DNA of 64,000 nucleotides from DAHUXN01 sp963729815 (GCA_963729815.1 CAVSPU010000002.1:248001-312000); one strand, 5' to 3'. Counted from the first letter of the stretch, positions 9,901 to 18,321 are shown. The notes: generated from the letters alone by a model not told the origin. Numbers and translations are program-made.

Positions 9901-10100
9901 CGTTCGAAACGGCCCGTGATTTCCGTTTCGATGTCCTCGGGCGGCATGCCGTTATAAAAAGTGGCCACGACGACTTGAGGAATATTGATGGCCGGGAAAA
10001 GATCGACAGGCATGCGCACCAGACTGGTGACGCCGAGGATGGTCAAGACAAGACATACAACGACGATGAAATAAGGATTCCGGATCGAAAATCTGGGCAC
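6906..10100 (-). CDS. RND efflux transporter permease (AcrB/MdtB-like)
   Basis: 1064 residues, full length for the HAE/AcrB class. An N-terminal helix (PYFIVVVCLVLTILGV) is followed by the first porter domain. A second block of helices begins near residue 335 with the family pattern GMGLVLTALMVLVFLGSFRA. Then come the second porter region and the C-terminal helix block (FGLGLILALVLLFLILVAQF onward). A charged pair typical of the proton relay is not obvious in TM4: the segment reads ALVFSRLIDNSVIVLENI, where AcrB-like pumps usually have GLLVDDAIVVVEN. That is, RLIDN replaces the DD pair, leaving one Asp. The protein is an inner-membrane proton-driven exporter of drugs, lipids or metabolites; the substrate is unknown. 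The start is GTG at 10100, overlapping the adaptor stop by one base (TAGTG), which implies translational coupling. Confidence 0.94.
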   Translation of the reverse strand: MPRFSIRNPYFIVVVCLVLTILGVTSLVRMPVDLFPAINIPQVVVATFYNGMPPEDIETEITGRFERFFTLGSGIDHMESRSLPGVSIIHVYFQPGTSADSDVDEISNLAMADLRRLPPGTLPPVVEKFDASSLPVCLITLSGQGLSETQLRDYGQFAIRNQLSAVAGASVPPPFGGKYRQIMVYVDPLKLLAYQLSPMDVVRAVNNTNLILPAGDVKIGPYDYNIYSNSQIEDVNDINQVPLKTIGEQTVTVGDVGHAIDASQIQTNIVRVNGQRSVYLPILKQGGDTNTIAVVDGIRNAIAHLTDIPKTLIPAVVFDQSAFVKEAIKNLLHEGGMGLVLTALMVLVFLGSFRATIAVSLSIPLSALAAFIILYFNGNSINTMVLAGLALVFSRLIDNSVIVLENIFRHMELGKPPAEAAEFGGQEVSMAVLAATLTTAVVFFPVTFLYGVARYLFTALALAVVFSLFASYFVAMTVVPLFCARYIKFVPEGEPESEEFLFGHEPKWKSWGRKFNNAFNRNFQKLLDVYEKAVRRSLQRPKLVVVGITGIFLLSLLIYPFLGVAFFPRTDAGQFVINVKAAPGTRVEITNEEVKRVENIIRQTVTPHDLKIIVSNVGVIPGFSSIYTSNSGPDTATVQVALNDDHTIGSYEYMDRIQKKLQSQMPELTAFFQSGGMVDAILNQGLPAPIDVQVSGSNLANDDTVALNLAGEIKGIRGVSDAYIPQDLDYPALQLSVNRLRASELGLNQKEVIDNVVTALTSNAMIAPSYWIDPHTGNDYMLTVQYFENKMNHFADLREMPLVAPGHDEPTLLGNVAQVTHIESPTEVDHYQIQRVIDVYVTTATEDLGRIANGIDAILDRTNLPSGVHVELRGMVQSMRASFTSFGLGLILALVLLFLILVAQFRSFLDPLLILLAVPTGVTGVLLTLTLTGTTMNVMSLMGVIMMVGIVVSNSILIVEFAHRLEAEGATVLDAIIQSCRIRLRPILMTSLATIIGLIPLALKLGAGSEAYAPLARAIIGGLIVSVVLTVFIVPAAYLLVYQNKRSPELPDDSAAASAPQESH

Positions 10101-11356
10101 TAGGATTCTCCTTGCGCCGTGGACAAATCCAACAGCTTGGGAGAAACCGTTTGCCCGCCGCGCAACAGCGCGGGAGGGCTGATGACCACGAGATCGTTTT
10201 CCTTGAGACCCGAGAGAACTTCGGCGCGAGTGGCGGTTTGCAATCCGATGGTGACGGCCACTTGTTCTATCTTGTTGTTGGCGTCGACGCGAAAAACAGT
10301 GACCGTGGATTGCTGGTGATTGAGAGCCTGGACCGGAACCGTGAGAACGTCGGCCTTGCGTTGAAGGTCAAGTGTGGCGTACGCGTACATTCCGGGCACA
10401 AGGTCGAGGTGCGGATTGGGGACATCTATTTCGGTATACATGGTGCGCGTGGCGAGATCGATGCGATCGGAGAAGCGAGCCACTTTGCCCTGGTAGGTTC
10501 TCGACAGCGACGGAACCACAACCTGAGTCGGCATGCCGACGTGGACCGAAGGGACGGCGGCCTCGGGAACCGGGATCGTCAATCGTAGGAGGCCGATCTG
10601 AGAGAGGCGACACAGGGCTTGATCGCCTTTATTGGAGGAAGTGCCCGCGGGAAGAAGCGCGCCGGTGTACGCAGAGAGGTCGGTGATCACGCCATCGAAG
10701 GGCGCCGTGATGCGTGCGTAGCTGTAGAGCGCTTCGTCTTTCTGAAGTGTGGCCTTGGCTACGAGAAGCCCCTGCTCGGCGGAGGCCAGTTCATCCTTCG
10801 CTCCCGAGACGCCAGCGCTGCCTTCCAGATCTTTCCCTTGGGCGACGTCAATTTCCTGCTGAGCGACAAGGCCGGGGCGAGATTTCTGGACGTCCGCAAG
10901 CCTGGTGTACGTGATGTGAGCAACGTTGTAGGCGGATTCGGCTTCGCTGACTCCTTCTTTGGCGCGCGCTTCGTCCTGCACGCTGCGCTCGACAGCGGCT
11001 TGATCTTGCGCGAGCTGCTGCTGCAATTCCGGAATTTCCAGGACGGCCAGGAGTTGGCCTTGCTTCACGTGGGTTCCCCAATTGATGTAAAGCTGCTTAA
11101 TGTAGCCGGAGACCTTCGCGTAAACCTCAATCTCCTGATAAGGCTCAAACTCGGCAGCGAGCTGCAAGGAGCGGGAGAGATCCTGCCGGGTAACCTTTGC
11201 GACGCCGACCGTAATCGCCTGCGAAGGATCGGACGATTGCTGGCTAGCGCCCTCTTTTGAACAGGAAAAAGCAAAGAGGGAAATCCCGGCAAGCAGACAC
11301 ATGGCCAGCGCCGCGTGCGACGTGCGACGGCGCAACACACAATTCACTTTTCTCAT
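10100..11356 (-). CDS. RND efflux periplasmic adaptor (MexA/AcrA-like)
   Basis: 418 residues. The N-terminal signal segment ends in a Cys (LFAFSC) about residue 32, compatible with a lipoprotein anchor, though the lipobox is not canonical. The lipoyl half motif (YINWGTHVKQGQLLAVLEIPELQQQL) is followed by a short coiled coil, the second lipoyl half (ITAPFDGVITDLS), a beta-barrel and the membrane-proximal domain (DVLTVPVQAL). It links the RND permease at 6906-10100 to the TolC channel at 5557-6855, and all three are co-directional with tight spacing. The stop codon overlaps the GTG start of the permease. A short AGG lies upstream of ATG 11356. No regulator gene is adjacent on the same strand; the nearest is padR, 940 bases away and divergent. 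Confidence 0.93.
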   Translation of the reverse strand: MRKVNCVLRRRTSHAALAMCLLAGISLFAFSCSKEGASQQSSDPSQAITVGVAKVTRQDLSRSLQLAAEFEPYQEIEVYAKVSGYIKQLYINWGTHVKQGQLLAVLEIPELQQQLAQDQAAVERSVQDEARAKEGVSEAESAYNVAHITYTRLADVQKSRPGLVAQQEIDVAQGKDLEGSAGVSGAKDELASAEQGLLVAKATLQKDEALYSYARITAPFDGVITDLSAYTGALLPAGTSSNKGDQALCRLSQIGLLRLTIPVPEAAVPSVHVGMPTQVVVPSLSRTYQGKVARFSDRIDLATRTMYTEIDVPNPHLDLVPGMYAYATLDLQRKADVLTVPVQALNHQQSTVTVFRVDANNKIEQVAVTIGLQTATRAEVLSGLKENDLVVISPPALLRGGQTVSPKLLDLSTAQGES

Positions 11357-12243
11357 GGTTTAGTACCTGACTCCGTCACGTTCATGATTTCGGAACTTCA
11401 GAAATTCGCGTCCTGCCCGCTAAATCCGGGCAAGTTCGGAAAGTTAGCTCAAATGGTTGAATTCGAGTTTCATTGCGCGCATGTTCATGCACGGCGAATC
11501 TCTTCTTGCGAGTGAACGGTTCCCGACGAGGTTAACTTCGAAGCGCTGGCGGAGCGCGAAACGATGGCCGATACTTGATTTCACTATGTCCTGCCGTGGC
11601 CTCGAAAGTCGCGACAATAAATGAGAGCGAAGGGGAAATGGAACGCACATTGACAACCGTCGGCACAACTGCGACCGCCGTGATTGCAAACGGCACTTTG
11701 TGTCCAGCCCCGCTGTCGACATAACAGAATGGAGTGTGCGGTCTGGACTGGGAATGGACTCGAGGCTGGAGGCGGCTATAGCTAAAGCCGAGCAACAGAA
11801 CAGCTAGAGCGGGAACAGTGGCCAGGAACAGGCACCTAGATAGCAAATAACCTCGGCGATTTCTGAATGCCCATCGAGTTGTCGTTCTTTCGTCCATTAC
11901 TGCGCTACCACAGCCTAGCAGGACTTACGAAACACCATTATATATTTTATTTTCCGAGTCGGCCCAAAATCAAGTGGAACCGGTAACTAATTGCCAGCCC
12001 ATTCTGCCTCCATTGTGATGCCTTGCCACAAGAAGCGGTTGGTAGCACAGTTGTTTTGCCACTTGCTTCCTCGTCCTCGCCCTCGCCTGCCGAGATCGCG
12101 CAACAATGCGTAACAGTCTCCTCCGCCAAGCAAAGCGCTGAGAGCGCCTGTGTGCTCGGTCTTGCTTAGGGGTTCTCTGAGCCTTCGCTCGGCTTTCGCT
12201 TGCCGCGCGTGATCCCCGTCACAGATTTCGGAAAACTTTCCTG
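11357..12243. other. Long intergenic stretch, largely without recognisable content
   Basis: About 890 bases between the efflux operon and padR. The only plausible reading frame is the weak one listed at 11532-11897. An A/T-rich segment lies near 11935-11955 (tatattttattttcc). Base composition is lower in G+C than in the flanking genes. No RNA gene, repeat copy or clear terminator was found. It must contain the minus-strand promoter of the efflux operon, but no pair of hexamers was convincing. Confidence 0.45.
11532..11897 (-). CDS. Doubtful small membrane-anchored ORF
   Basis: A 121-residue open frame with one hydrophobic segment (about residues 24-42, CLFLATVPALAVLLLGFSY) after a basic start, and a second weakly hydrophobic patch near residue 70. 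No Shine-Dalgarno sequence precedes ATG 11897. No family is recognised, and codon use does not show the strong third-position G/C bias of neighbouring genes. It may be a decayed or non-coding frame. It is listed because it is the only candidate in a 900-base gap and because the single helix after a positively charged start is protein-like. Confidence 0.2.
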   Translation of the reverse strand: MDERTTTRWAFRNRRGYLLSRCLFLATVPALAVLLLGFSYSRLQPRVHSQSRPHTPFCYVDSGAGHKVPFAITAVAVVPTVVNVRSISPSLSFIVATFEATAGHSEIKYRPSFRAPPALRS

Positions 12244-12272
12244 TTGACATCCCACAGGTCTTTTGCGATCCT
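12244..12272 (+). promoter_or_regulatory. padR promoter
   Basis: A perfect consensus -35 (TTGACA, 12244-12249) stands 17 bases from a weak -10 (GATCCT, 12267-12272). The -10 carries an extended TGC element directly upstream. Transcription would start near 12279, inside the dyad at 12270-12294. Confidence 0.5.
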
Positions 12273-12294
12273 CCTGTGCGCACGCCACAGGAGG
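12270..12294 (+). promoter_or_regulatory. Perfect dyad at the padR start region (candidate PadR operator)
   Basis: A 9-base inverted repeat, CCTCCTGTG (12270-12278) and CACAGGAGG (12286-12294), flanks a 7-base centre. It overlaps the -10 end, the predicted start of transcription and the Shine-Dalgarno sequence (AGGAGG) of padR. This placement suits autorepression by a dimeric PadR protein. If transcription instead starts further upstream, the same dyad would fold in RNA and hide the ribosome-binding site. Confidence 0.55.
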
Positions 12295-12298
12295 GCCA

Positions 12299-12643
12299 TT
12301 GCCGCAACCCAAATCCGAGATTCTGCAGGGCACGCTCGATTTAATGGTGCTGAAAACACTGGAAGCCATGGGGCCGCTTCACGGCTATGGAATCGCGCGC
12401 CGCATCGAGCAAGTCAGCGAGGAAATGCTGCAGATCAATCAGGGAACAATCTACGCATCGCTGGTTCGGTTGCTGCAGCGGGGATGGATTTCGGGTTCAT
12501 GGGGCGCATCGGAAAATAATCGCAAGGCGAAATTCTATTCCATCACGAAGGCCGGCCGGAAGCAACTCAGCGCGGAAGCGGAGAATTGGGAACGAATTTC
12601 CGGAGTGATTGGCCGAGTGTTGCAGCTCGCGGACAGGAGCTAA
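12299..12643 (+). CDS. PadR-family transcriptional regulator
   Basis: 114 residues from a TTG at 12299, chosen because ACAGGAGGG ends 4 bases upstream and because PadR proteins of this class begin right at this point (PQPKSEILQGTLDLMVLKTLE). A longer frame from ATG 12263 would run through the promoter dyad. The winged helix-turn-helix covers residues 10-85, with HGYGIARRIEQ in the recognition region, NQGTIYASLVRLLQRGWI as the wing entry and the usual KFYSITKAGRKQL beta-wing. It should be a dimeric repressor. It stands directly upstream of the ADOP permease (5-base gap), the standard acidobacterial arrangement, so it probably controls that operon and itself through the dyad at 12270-12294. The inducer is unknown. 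Confidence 0.93.
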   Translation: MPQPKSEILQGTLDLMVLKTLEAMGPLHGYGIARRIEQVSEEMLQINQGTIYASLVRLLQRGWISGSWGASENNRKAKFYSITKAGRKQLSAEAENWERISGVIGRVLQLADRS

Positions 12644-12647
12644 CGCC

Positions 12648-15368
12648 ATGTCTGGATCGATGCGCGCATGGGTGTCCCGCATTCGCGGATTTTTCTCGGG
12701 CCGCGGCGCAAATGCGGATGAGCAGGATTTCGCGAGCGAGCTCGACGCGCACCTCGCGATGCTGACCGAGGAAAATATCCGCCGTGGGATGGCGCCCAAG
12801 GAAGCGGCGCGAAACGCGCGCATCCGCCTGGGCGGCCGCACGCAACTTCAGGAAACGCATCGCGACCTTCGCGGCTTGCCGTTTGTCGAGACGACCATTC
12901 ATGACGTCCGCTATGCGCTGCGCATGCTGCGCAAATCCCCGGGCTTCACCGCCGTCGCCGTGCTCACGCTCGCCCTCGGCATCGGCGCCAACACCGCCAT
13001 CTTCAGCTTGATGGATACGGTAACGTTTCGGTTGCTGCCCGTGCAGCGCCCCGGCGAGCTCGTGCAAGTGGGAATGATGACACACGGCTTTGGGCGGAGT
13101 CCGCGCACAATCTACACGAACCCGCTCTGGGAATCGTTGCGCGCGCGGCAGGACATTTTCGCCGGCATTTTCGCGTGGGGAAACACACAATTCAATCTGG
13201 CGCCGAGCGGCGTCGCTGAAGACGTGCGCGGAATTTATGTCAGCGGGAGTTATTTTCCGACGCTCGGTGTGCGCCCCGCAGAAGGGCGGCTGATCGCGCC
13301 TGACGACGACAAGCGCGGCTGCGCCGGGGTCGCCGTATTGGGCTATGGGTTCTGGCAAGAGCATTTCGGGGGCGCGCCGGTTAGTGGAAAGACGATTTCA
13401 ATCAACGGTCATCCGTTTGAAATTATCGGCGTTTCGGCGACGGGATTTTTCGGGGCCGAAGTGGGGCGTGCTTTTGACGTCGCCGCACCGATCTGTTCGG
13501 AAGCCATCGTCGAAGGGAAGAACTCGCCGCTCGACCAGCGCTCGGTCTGGTGGTTGCAGGTGTTTGCCCGGCGGAAGCCGGGAATCAACAATGAGGAGAT
13601 TTCGGCTCAGCTTGCCGTCCTTTCGCCGCAGATTTTTGCGGAGACAGTGCCCACGAACTGGAAGCCGAGCGACCAGAAAAGATTCGTGGGTTGGACGCTG
13701 ACGGCGCTGCCTGCGGGCACGGGAATTTCGCACTTGCGCAGCCAGTATGATCTTCCGCTTGAGGCGCTGATGGCGATTGCGGGATTTGTGTTGCTGCTGG
13801 CGTGCACGAATATCGCCAGCCTGATGCTGGCGCGGGCCGCGGCGCGGTCGAAAGAAATCGGTGTGCGGCTGGCGCTGGGGGCTTCACGATCGCGGCTGGT
13901 GCGGCAATTGCTGACCGAGAGCGTGCTGCTCTCCTGCTCTGGCGCGCTGCTGGGAATACTGTTCGCGCGGTGGGGCAGCCAGTTGGTGGTGGATTACATT
14001 TCGACCGGCAAGGACAAGATTTCGCTGGACCTGACATTGGACAGCCGAGTCTTGATCTTCGCGGCGGCGGCCGCGATCCTCACCGGCTTGCTGTTCGGAG
14101 TACTGCCGGCATTTCGCGCCACGCGGGTGTCGCTCGCGGAGGCGATGAAGGGCGCGTCGTCGACGAAAACACAAGGGGACACGAAATTTCGCGCAGGGCG
14201 ATGGATGGTGGCGGCGCAATTGGCAATTTCGCTGGTGCTGGTGGTAACGACGGGGCTTTTTATGCGCAGCTTTGCAAACCTGGTGAATCTCGATACGGGA
14301 TTTGACCGCGATAACGTCTTGCTGGCCAAAGTGGATTTGCATAACGCCGCGCAGGCGGACACGCAACTCGCGACGACGCAGGAAGAGATGCTGCGGCGCG
14401 TCCGAGCGCTGCCAGGCGTAATTTCAGCCAGCGAGTCGATGGTGACGCCCATCAGCGGGGGAACGTGGGACGACTTCATTGTGGTGGATGGTCCGAATGC
14501 GCCGGCCGGCGACGACCGGGATGTGTACCTGAATTACGTCACGCCCGATTACTTTGCCACGCTGCATACGCGGATGATCGAAGGACACGACTTCGGTGAA
14601 CAGGACGACGCGGGTGCGCCTCGAGTGGCGATTGTGAACCAGGCCTTGGCGCGGAAATTCTATCCAGGGATGGATCCGGTGGGGAAAACGTTTCGCCGAT
14701 ATGAGACCGCCAACACTCTGGGCAAGCCATTCCTTATCGTGGGAGTCACGGGCGACGCGAAGTATGACACGCTGCGCGAAGATGCTCCACCGACGGCCTA
14801 CTTTCCACTCGCGCAGATCGAGGGTTCCCTCGAGCTCGCCAGTATCGAGATTCGCACGGCGGGGCGGCCGTTGCAATTCACAAAGCCGGTTGAGGGAACC
14901 ATCCTGGGCGTGAACAAATCGGCGGCGATTCAGTTCACGACGCTGGCGCAGCAGGTGGACGATTCGCTGACACAGGAGCGTCTGCTGGCGACCCTTTCGG
15001 GATTTTTCGGCGCGCTGGCACTGCTGCTGGCGATGATCGGGTTTTACGGCGTGCTCGCCTATCTGTTTCTGCAGCGGCGGAAGGAGATCGGAATCCGGTT
15101 GGCGCTGGGTGCGCAGCGCGGGGCGATACTGCGTCTGGTGATGCGGGACGTGGCCTTGCTTCTGCTGGCGGGAGTGACGGCGGGACTGGCAATCACCTGG
15201 GCGACGACGCGATTCGTGCAAAGCTTGCTGTTCGATTTGCCGGCGCGCGACGCGGCGACGTTTGCGCTCAGCGTAGCGTTGTTGGCCGCGGTGGCACTCG
15301 TTGCGAGTTACCTGCCCGCGCGGCGGGCGATGTGCGTCGATCCCATGGTAGCCCTGCGCTACGAGTGA
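12648..15368 (+). CDS. ADOP-type duplicated MacB/FtsX permease
   Basis: 906 residues from ATG 12648, which has AGGAG 8 bases upstream. The earlier in-frame ATG at 12609 lies inside padR. The N-terminal cytoplasmic segment has the ADOP pattern (FASELDAHLAMLTEENIRRGM, then ARIRLGGRTQLQE). It continues with DVRYALRMLRKSPGFTAVAVLTLALGIGANTAIFSL, a MacB-type periplasmic core, a first FtsX block (residues about 370-510, with ARSKEIGVRLALGASR), a second periplasmic core, and a second FtsX block (RRKEIGIRLALGAQRGAI near residue 810) with three helices. This is two MacB halves in one chain with no ATPase nearby, hence 'acidobacterial duplicated orphan permease'. Such proteins are thought to export or mechanically transmit signals across the envelope. 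Substrate and energy source are unknown. Confidence 0.93.
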   Translation: MSGSMRAWVSRIRGFFSGRGANADEQDFASELDAHLAMLTEENIRRGMAPKEAARNARIRLGGRTQLQETHRDLRGLPFVETTIHDVRYALRMLRKSPGFTAVAVLTLALGIGANTAIFSLMDTVTFRLLPVQRPGELVQVGMMTHGFGRSPRTIYTNPLWESLRARQDIFAGIFAWGNTQFNLAPSGVAEDVRGIYVSGSYFPTLGVRPAEGRLIAPDDDKRGCAGVAVLGYGFWQEHFGGAPVSGKTISINGHPFEIIGVSATGFFGAEVGRAFDVAAPICSEAIVEGKNSPLDQRSVWWLQVFARRKPGINNEEISAQLAVLSPQIFAETVPTNWKPSDQKRFVGWTLTALPAGTGISHLRSQYDLPLEALMAIAGFVLLLACTNIASLMLARAAARSKEIGVRLALGASRSRLVRQLLTESVLLSCSGALLGILFARWGSQLVVDYISTGKDKISLDLTLDSRVLIFAAAAAILTGLLFGVLPAFRATRVSLAEAMKGASSTKTQGDTKFRAGRWMVAAQLAISLVLVVTTGLFMRSFANLVNLDTGFDRDNVLLAKVDLHNAAQADTQLATTQEEMLRRVRALPGVISASESMVTPISGGTWDDFIVVDGPNAPAGDDRDVYLNYVTPDYFATLHTRMIEGHDFGEQDDAGAPRVAIVNQALARKFYPGMDPVGKTFRRYETANTLGKPFLIVGVTGDAKYDTLREDAPPTAYFPLAQIEGSLELASIEIRTAGRPLQFTKPVEGTILGVNKSAAIQFTTLAQQVDDSLTQERLLATLSGFFGALALLLAMIGFYGVLAYLFLQRRKEIGIRLALGAQRGAILRLVMRDVALLLLAGVTAGLAITWATTRFVQSLLFDLPARDAATFALSVALLAAVALVASYLPARRAMCVDPMVALRYE

Positions 15369-15509
15369 AGGTCTTCAGTCCGAACCGCAAGTTTCGTTCA
15401 CAACGCTAACCCGCGGCCCTGCTGTGTCGCTGAAAACGCTCGCCTGGTACTTCGACCGCCCGCACGGCAGGCCCAGCGAAACAGCCAGACCCGTGCCCAC
15501 GAGACTCTA

Positions 15510-17135
15510 TCAGTGCGGCTTGCCGGACTTTGGTGGTTTCGAAGGTTTCGGCGCCCTAGCAGGAGCGGCAGGGCGCGCTGGAGGGGCATACTTCACGTTG
15601 GGGTGTTGATATTCCTCGCCCGGTTTGCGCAACTGCTCGACCTTCTCCGGAGTCAACGGGTGACCGGGATTCGCAGTTAGCTGCGGCGCTTTTCTGTCGT
15701 ACGAAACCGGTGGCGGCGGTGGAGACAGCTTTGCGACCACCGATCGATTCATGGTTGCAGCCGGAGGCCGCACGCGCGCCGCCGCGCTCGCGCCGATTAT
15801 GCTTTGTCTTTGCGGCGCAACGGGCGCGGCGGAGACAACCTCCGCGCCGCGAAGTTGCTCGGAGTTAACTCGGATTACCGCATCCGCGACGGGCCGTGCA
15901 TTCACGAACGTATCATGCGAAACGGCGGTCACCGAGCCGGCTACGTTCTGGTTCTCATAAGTGATTCTCGTGGCGCTTGTGTCCCGCGTGTTATAGACGT
16001 TCGTCACCGAAACAGCGTTGATGTGCGTGTTCGTGACGTTCACATATTGAACGTAATGCGGGCTGGCATGATACGCGGGAATATAAACGTCGCGCGGGCC
16101 CAGCGGGAACCACGCAACCGGTCCGCCCCCGCCGATCCCCACCGCCACATGAAATCCGCCTCCTCCGACAAACGCGACAAGAGCCGGCGCGTAGACCGGA
16201 CGCACAACACGCGGCCCGGGCACCCATGCCCAGCGCGCGCCAACAAAAGCCCAGCGACCATAGTGGAATGGAGCAAAGCCCCACGGCTCGTTTTCCACCC
16301 ACGTCCAACCCCACGGCTCAATCCATACCCAGTGGCCGAAATGATACGGCGCCCAGCCAACCGGGACGCCCGAGGGCACCCAGACTTCTCCGTAATCGGG
16401 AACTTCGCTCCACACGCCGTAGCCATCCAGGTTCCGGTAGCCGGTCACATCAGTCGATACGTATTGTGCGGAGGCAGACTGGTCTTCGGCGTCGTCGCGC
16501 GAGTGGCACCAGTTGTCGAAATCATCGTTCGCGCTGAGGTTCGTAATGTCATACGAGAGCGTGTCGGTTCCGGTGAAGCTGCCGCGCTGCCCGGGATTCA
16601 GATTGTAAGAATTTCCGCCGCCGGTGACTTGGCCCTGGCCGTCGAAAACGGAGATGGCCGTGGTTTGGCCTTGCGGGTCAACGTCCACACGGTAGGTGCC
16701 CGGCTGCAAGAGTGAAAAAGCAACGTTCGGCGTGTCGATTTCAAACGCGTCGCCGCTGTCGAGCTGGCGGAGCGTGACTTCCATCGAGCCCTGCGCGAGC
16801 TGAATCTGCACGGTGCGATCGTTAAGGTTGAGGAATGTCAGGCCGGTTTGGCTCGAAATGCGGATGCTGGTGTTGCCGATGTGCAACTCGCCGCGCGCGT
16901 CCTGGTCGGCCCAGAGGCTGTCGCCCGTGGTCAGAGGCCGGTTCGGATCGGCATCAACCCAATCCTTCTCGCCAGACGGTTGAAACGACACTGAGCCTTG
17001 CGCCAAATTCAGTTGCGCGACGCGGTCGGGCGGATCGTCCTGTGCCGCGGTATGGCGCGGAAACGCGCAAAGCAAGAACAGCGCTGCGGCAGTGACGGCT
17101 ACCATCGACTTGCAGAAGGGACTTCCGCTTTTCAT
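15510..17135 (-). CDS. FecR-like, Trp-rich (DUF6600-type) secreted protein
   Basis: 541 residues from ATG 17135, chosen for the GGAG 8 bases upstream and because it yields a signal peptide (hydrophobic VAVTAAALFLLCAF, then HTAAQ). The longer open frame has no ribosome site. Residues about 40-200 form a FecR-type beta domain (GDSLWADQDARGELHIGNTSIRISS, then FEIDTPNVAFSLLQPGTYRVDV). Residues about 240-330 are a run of short Trp/Tyr/Gly-rich repeats (GYGVWSEV, VGWAPYHFGHWVWIEPWGWTWV, GFAPFHYGRWAFV, WAWVPGP). The C-terminus is Pro/Ala/Lys-rich. Acidobacterial proteins of this architecture are common, secreted and of unknown function. It is a single gene, convergent with the ADOP permease. Confidence 0.85.
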   Translation of the reverse strand: MKSGSPFCKSMVAVTAAALFLLCAFPRHTAAQDDPPDRVAQLNLAQGSVSFQPSGEKDWVDADPNRPLTTGDSLWADQDARGELHIGNTSIRISSQTGLTFLNLNDRTVQIQLAQGSMEVTLRQLDSGDAFEIDTPNVAFSLLQPGTYRVDVDPQGQTTAISVFDGQGQVTGGGNSYNLNPGQRGSFTGTDTLSYDITNLSANDDFDNWCHSRDDAEDQSASAQYVSTDVTGYRNLDGYGVWSEVPDYGEVWVPSGVPVGWAPYHFGHWVWIEPWGWTWVENEPWGFAPFHYGRWAFVGARWAWVPGPRVVRPVYAPALVAFVGGGGFHVAVGIGGGGPVAWFPLGPRDVYIPAYHASPHYVQYVNVTNTHINAVSVTNVYNTRDTSATRITYENQNVAGSVTAVSHDTFVNARPVADAVIRVNSEQLRGAEVVSAAPVAPQRQSIIGASAAARVRPPAATMNRSVVAKLSPPPPPVSYDRKAPQLTANPGHPLTPEKVEQLRKPGEEYQHPNVKYAPPARPAAPARAPKPSKPPKSGKPH

Positions 17136-17440
17136 CGTGAGATCTCCGTAGTTGACGCCACTCATTGATACCATAGCTGGCCTCGCGGTGCGATTCTGTT
17201 GCGCCGCCATGTCGGGCATTAAGTACATAGATGCGGCGACACCTAAACGAGTCGTCTGCGCGGCTGACGGCCCCTCATATAAAACACAAGATGCCATGAA
17301 TAGTTGTAGTCTTGCGACACAGCCGAGGTAGTCTTATTTAATAGCTTCATCGGCGGCCGTATAGCGAATCTGAACGCGGATGACGAGGGCTTGGGCATAA
17401 ATTTCCGCTGATTGGGATTGGATTCTTGGAGACTGACGGC
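17136..17440. other. Intergenic between divergent genes
   Basis: 305 bases between the FecR-like gene (minus) and the CAP gene (plus). It must hold both promoters. On the minus strand an A/T-rich TTTATAT near 17275-17282 could be a -10. On the plus strand TTTAATAG near 17337-17344 is similar. Neither has a good -35. No repeats or ORFs of note. Confidence 0.35.
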
Positions 17441-18199
17441 ATGTGGAGCGCGGCCAAAATTGCGGCGCTGATCGTTACGATATTCTTGGTTTTCCTTCCC
17501 CGATCCGGCGCGGCGCAAGCGAAGATCGAAGAATCCGCGCGAATGCTGTTTGATTCGGCAAACGGGGAGCGATCGTCTCGTGGAATTCCGGCGCTGAAAT
17601 GGGATGCGTCGCTGGCCGAGGCGGCACGCGGGCACGCCTTGCGGATGGCTCAGCAGAACACGTTGTCACACCAATTTCCCGGCGAACCGGACGTGCCCAC
17701 GCGCGAAAAGCAAGCTGGCGCCAGGATGTCCGCAGCCGCCGAAAATGTCGCCGTCGGGCCGAGCGTAGTCTCCATTCACACAGGCTGGATGAATTCTCCC
17801 CCGCACCGGCACAATCTGCTTGATCCACGATTGAACTCAATCGGGATTGCGGTTGTTCAACAAGGCGAAAATTTCTTCGCCGTGGAAGACTTTTCTCGCG
17901 CACTTGCGGCGCTATCTTTAGCCGAACAAGAAAAAGAAGTAGAAGCGCCGATTCGAGCCGCCGGGCTGAAGATTCGATTTGACAATGGCGACGCGCGGCG
18001 CGTCTGCGAGGACGGCACCACCAGCAGTTTGCAGCCGAGGTTCCTCGCGCGGTTCTCCACCACCGATCTACGCGCGCTGCCGGCTTCACTTGAGCGCGCC
18101 ATCCAATCCAGCCAGTATGTTGCGGCAGAGGTTGGCGCGTGTGCAAAACCCTCTGAAGATGGCCTCAGTCAGTACCACATCGCCGTACTGCTGTATTGA
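17441..18199 (+). CDS. CAP-domain (YkwD/SCP-like) secreted protein
   Basis: 252 residues from ATG 17441 with GGAG 9 bases upstream. A signal peptide (AAKIAALIVTIFLVFLPRSGAAQA) is followed by a CAP/SCP domain, residues about 30-155: LFDSANGERSSRGIPALKWDASLAEAARGHALRMAQ, the conserved LSHQF, then AENVAVG and GWMNSPPHRHNLLDPRLNSIGIAV. The two His residues of the CAP cavity (in LSH and PPHRHNLL) and the Glu of AEN are present, so the fold's metal or ligand cavity looks intact. The roughly 100-residue C-terminal part is unassigned and contains two Cys. Bacterial CAP proteins are secreted or periplasmic with poorly defined function. It stands alone. Confidence 0.9.
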   Translation: MWSAAKIAALIVTIFLVFLPRSGAAQAKIEESARMLFDSANGERSSRGIPALKWDASLAEAARGHALRMAQQNTLSHQFPGEPDVPTREKQAGARMSAAAENVAVGPSVVSIHTGWMNSPPHRHNLLDPRLNSIGIAVVQQGENFFAVEDFSRALAALSLAEQEKEVEAPIRAAGLKIRFDNGDARRVCEDGTTSSLQPRFLARFSTTDLRALPASLERAIQSSQYVAAEVGACAKPSEDGLSQYHIAVLLY

Positions 18200-18321
18200 C
18201 GCACTGAAAACCTATCAGAGCACGCTGCGCCGCAAATGCATGTCTCGGGATCCATTCAGTACGAGCGGTATATCCACGACGGGAATTGGCACTTGGGTTG
18301 CATGAGGTTATCTGGAATAAC

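Noticed and set aside
11440..11475. A tRNA-like stretch (AGTTAGCTCAAATGGTTGA followed by TTCGAG)
   Set aside because: No acceptor stem, anticodon arm or T-arm can be paired around it.
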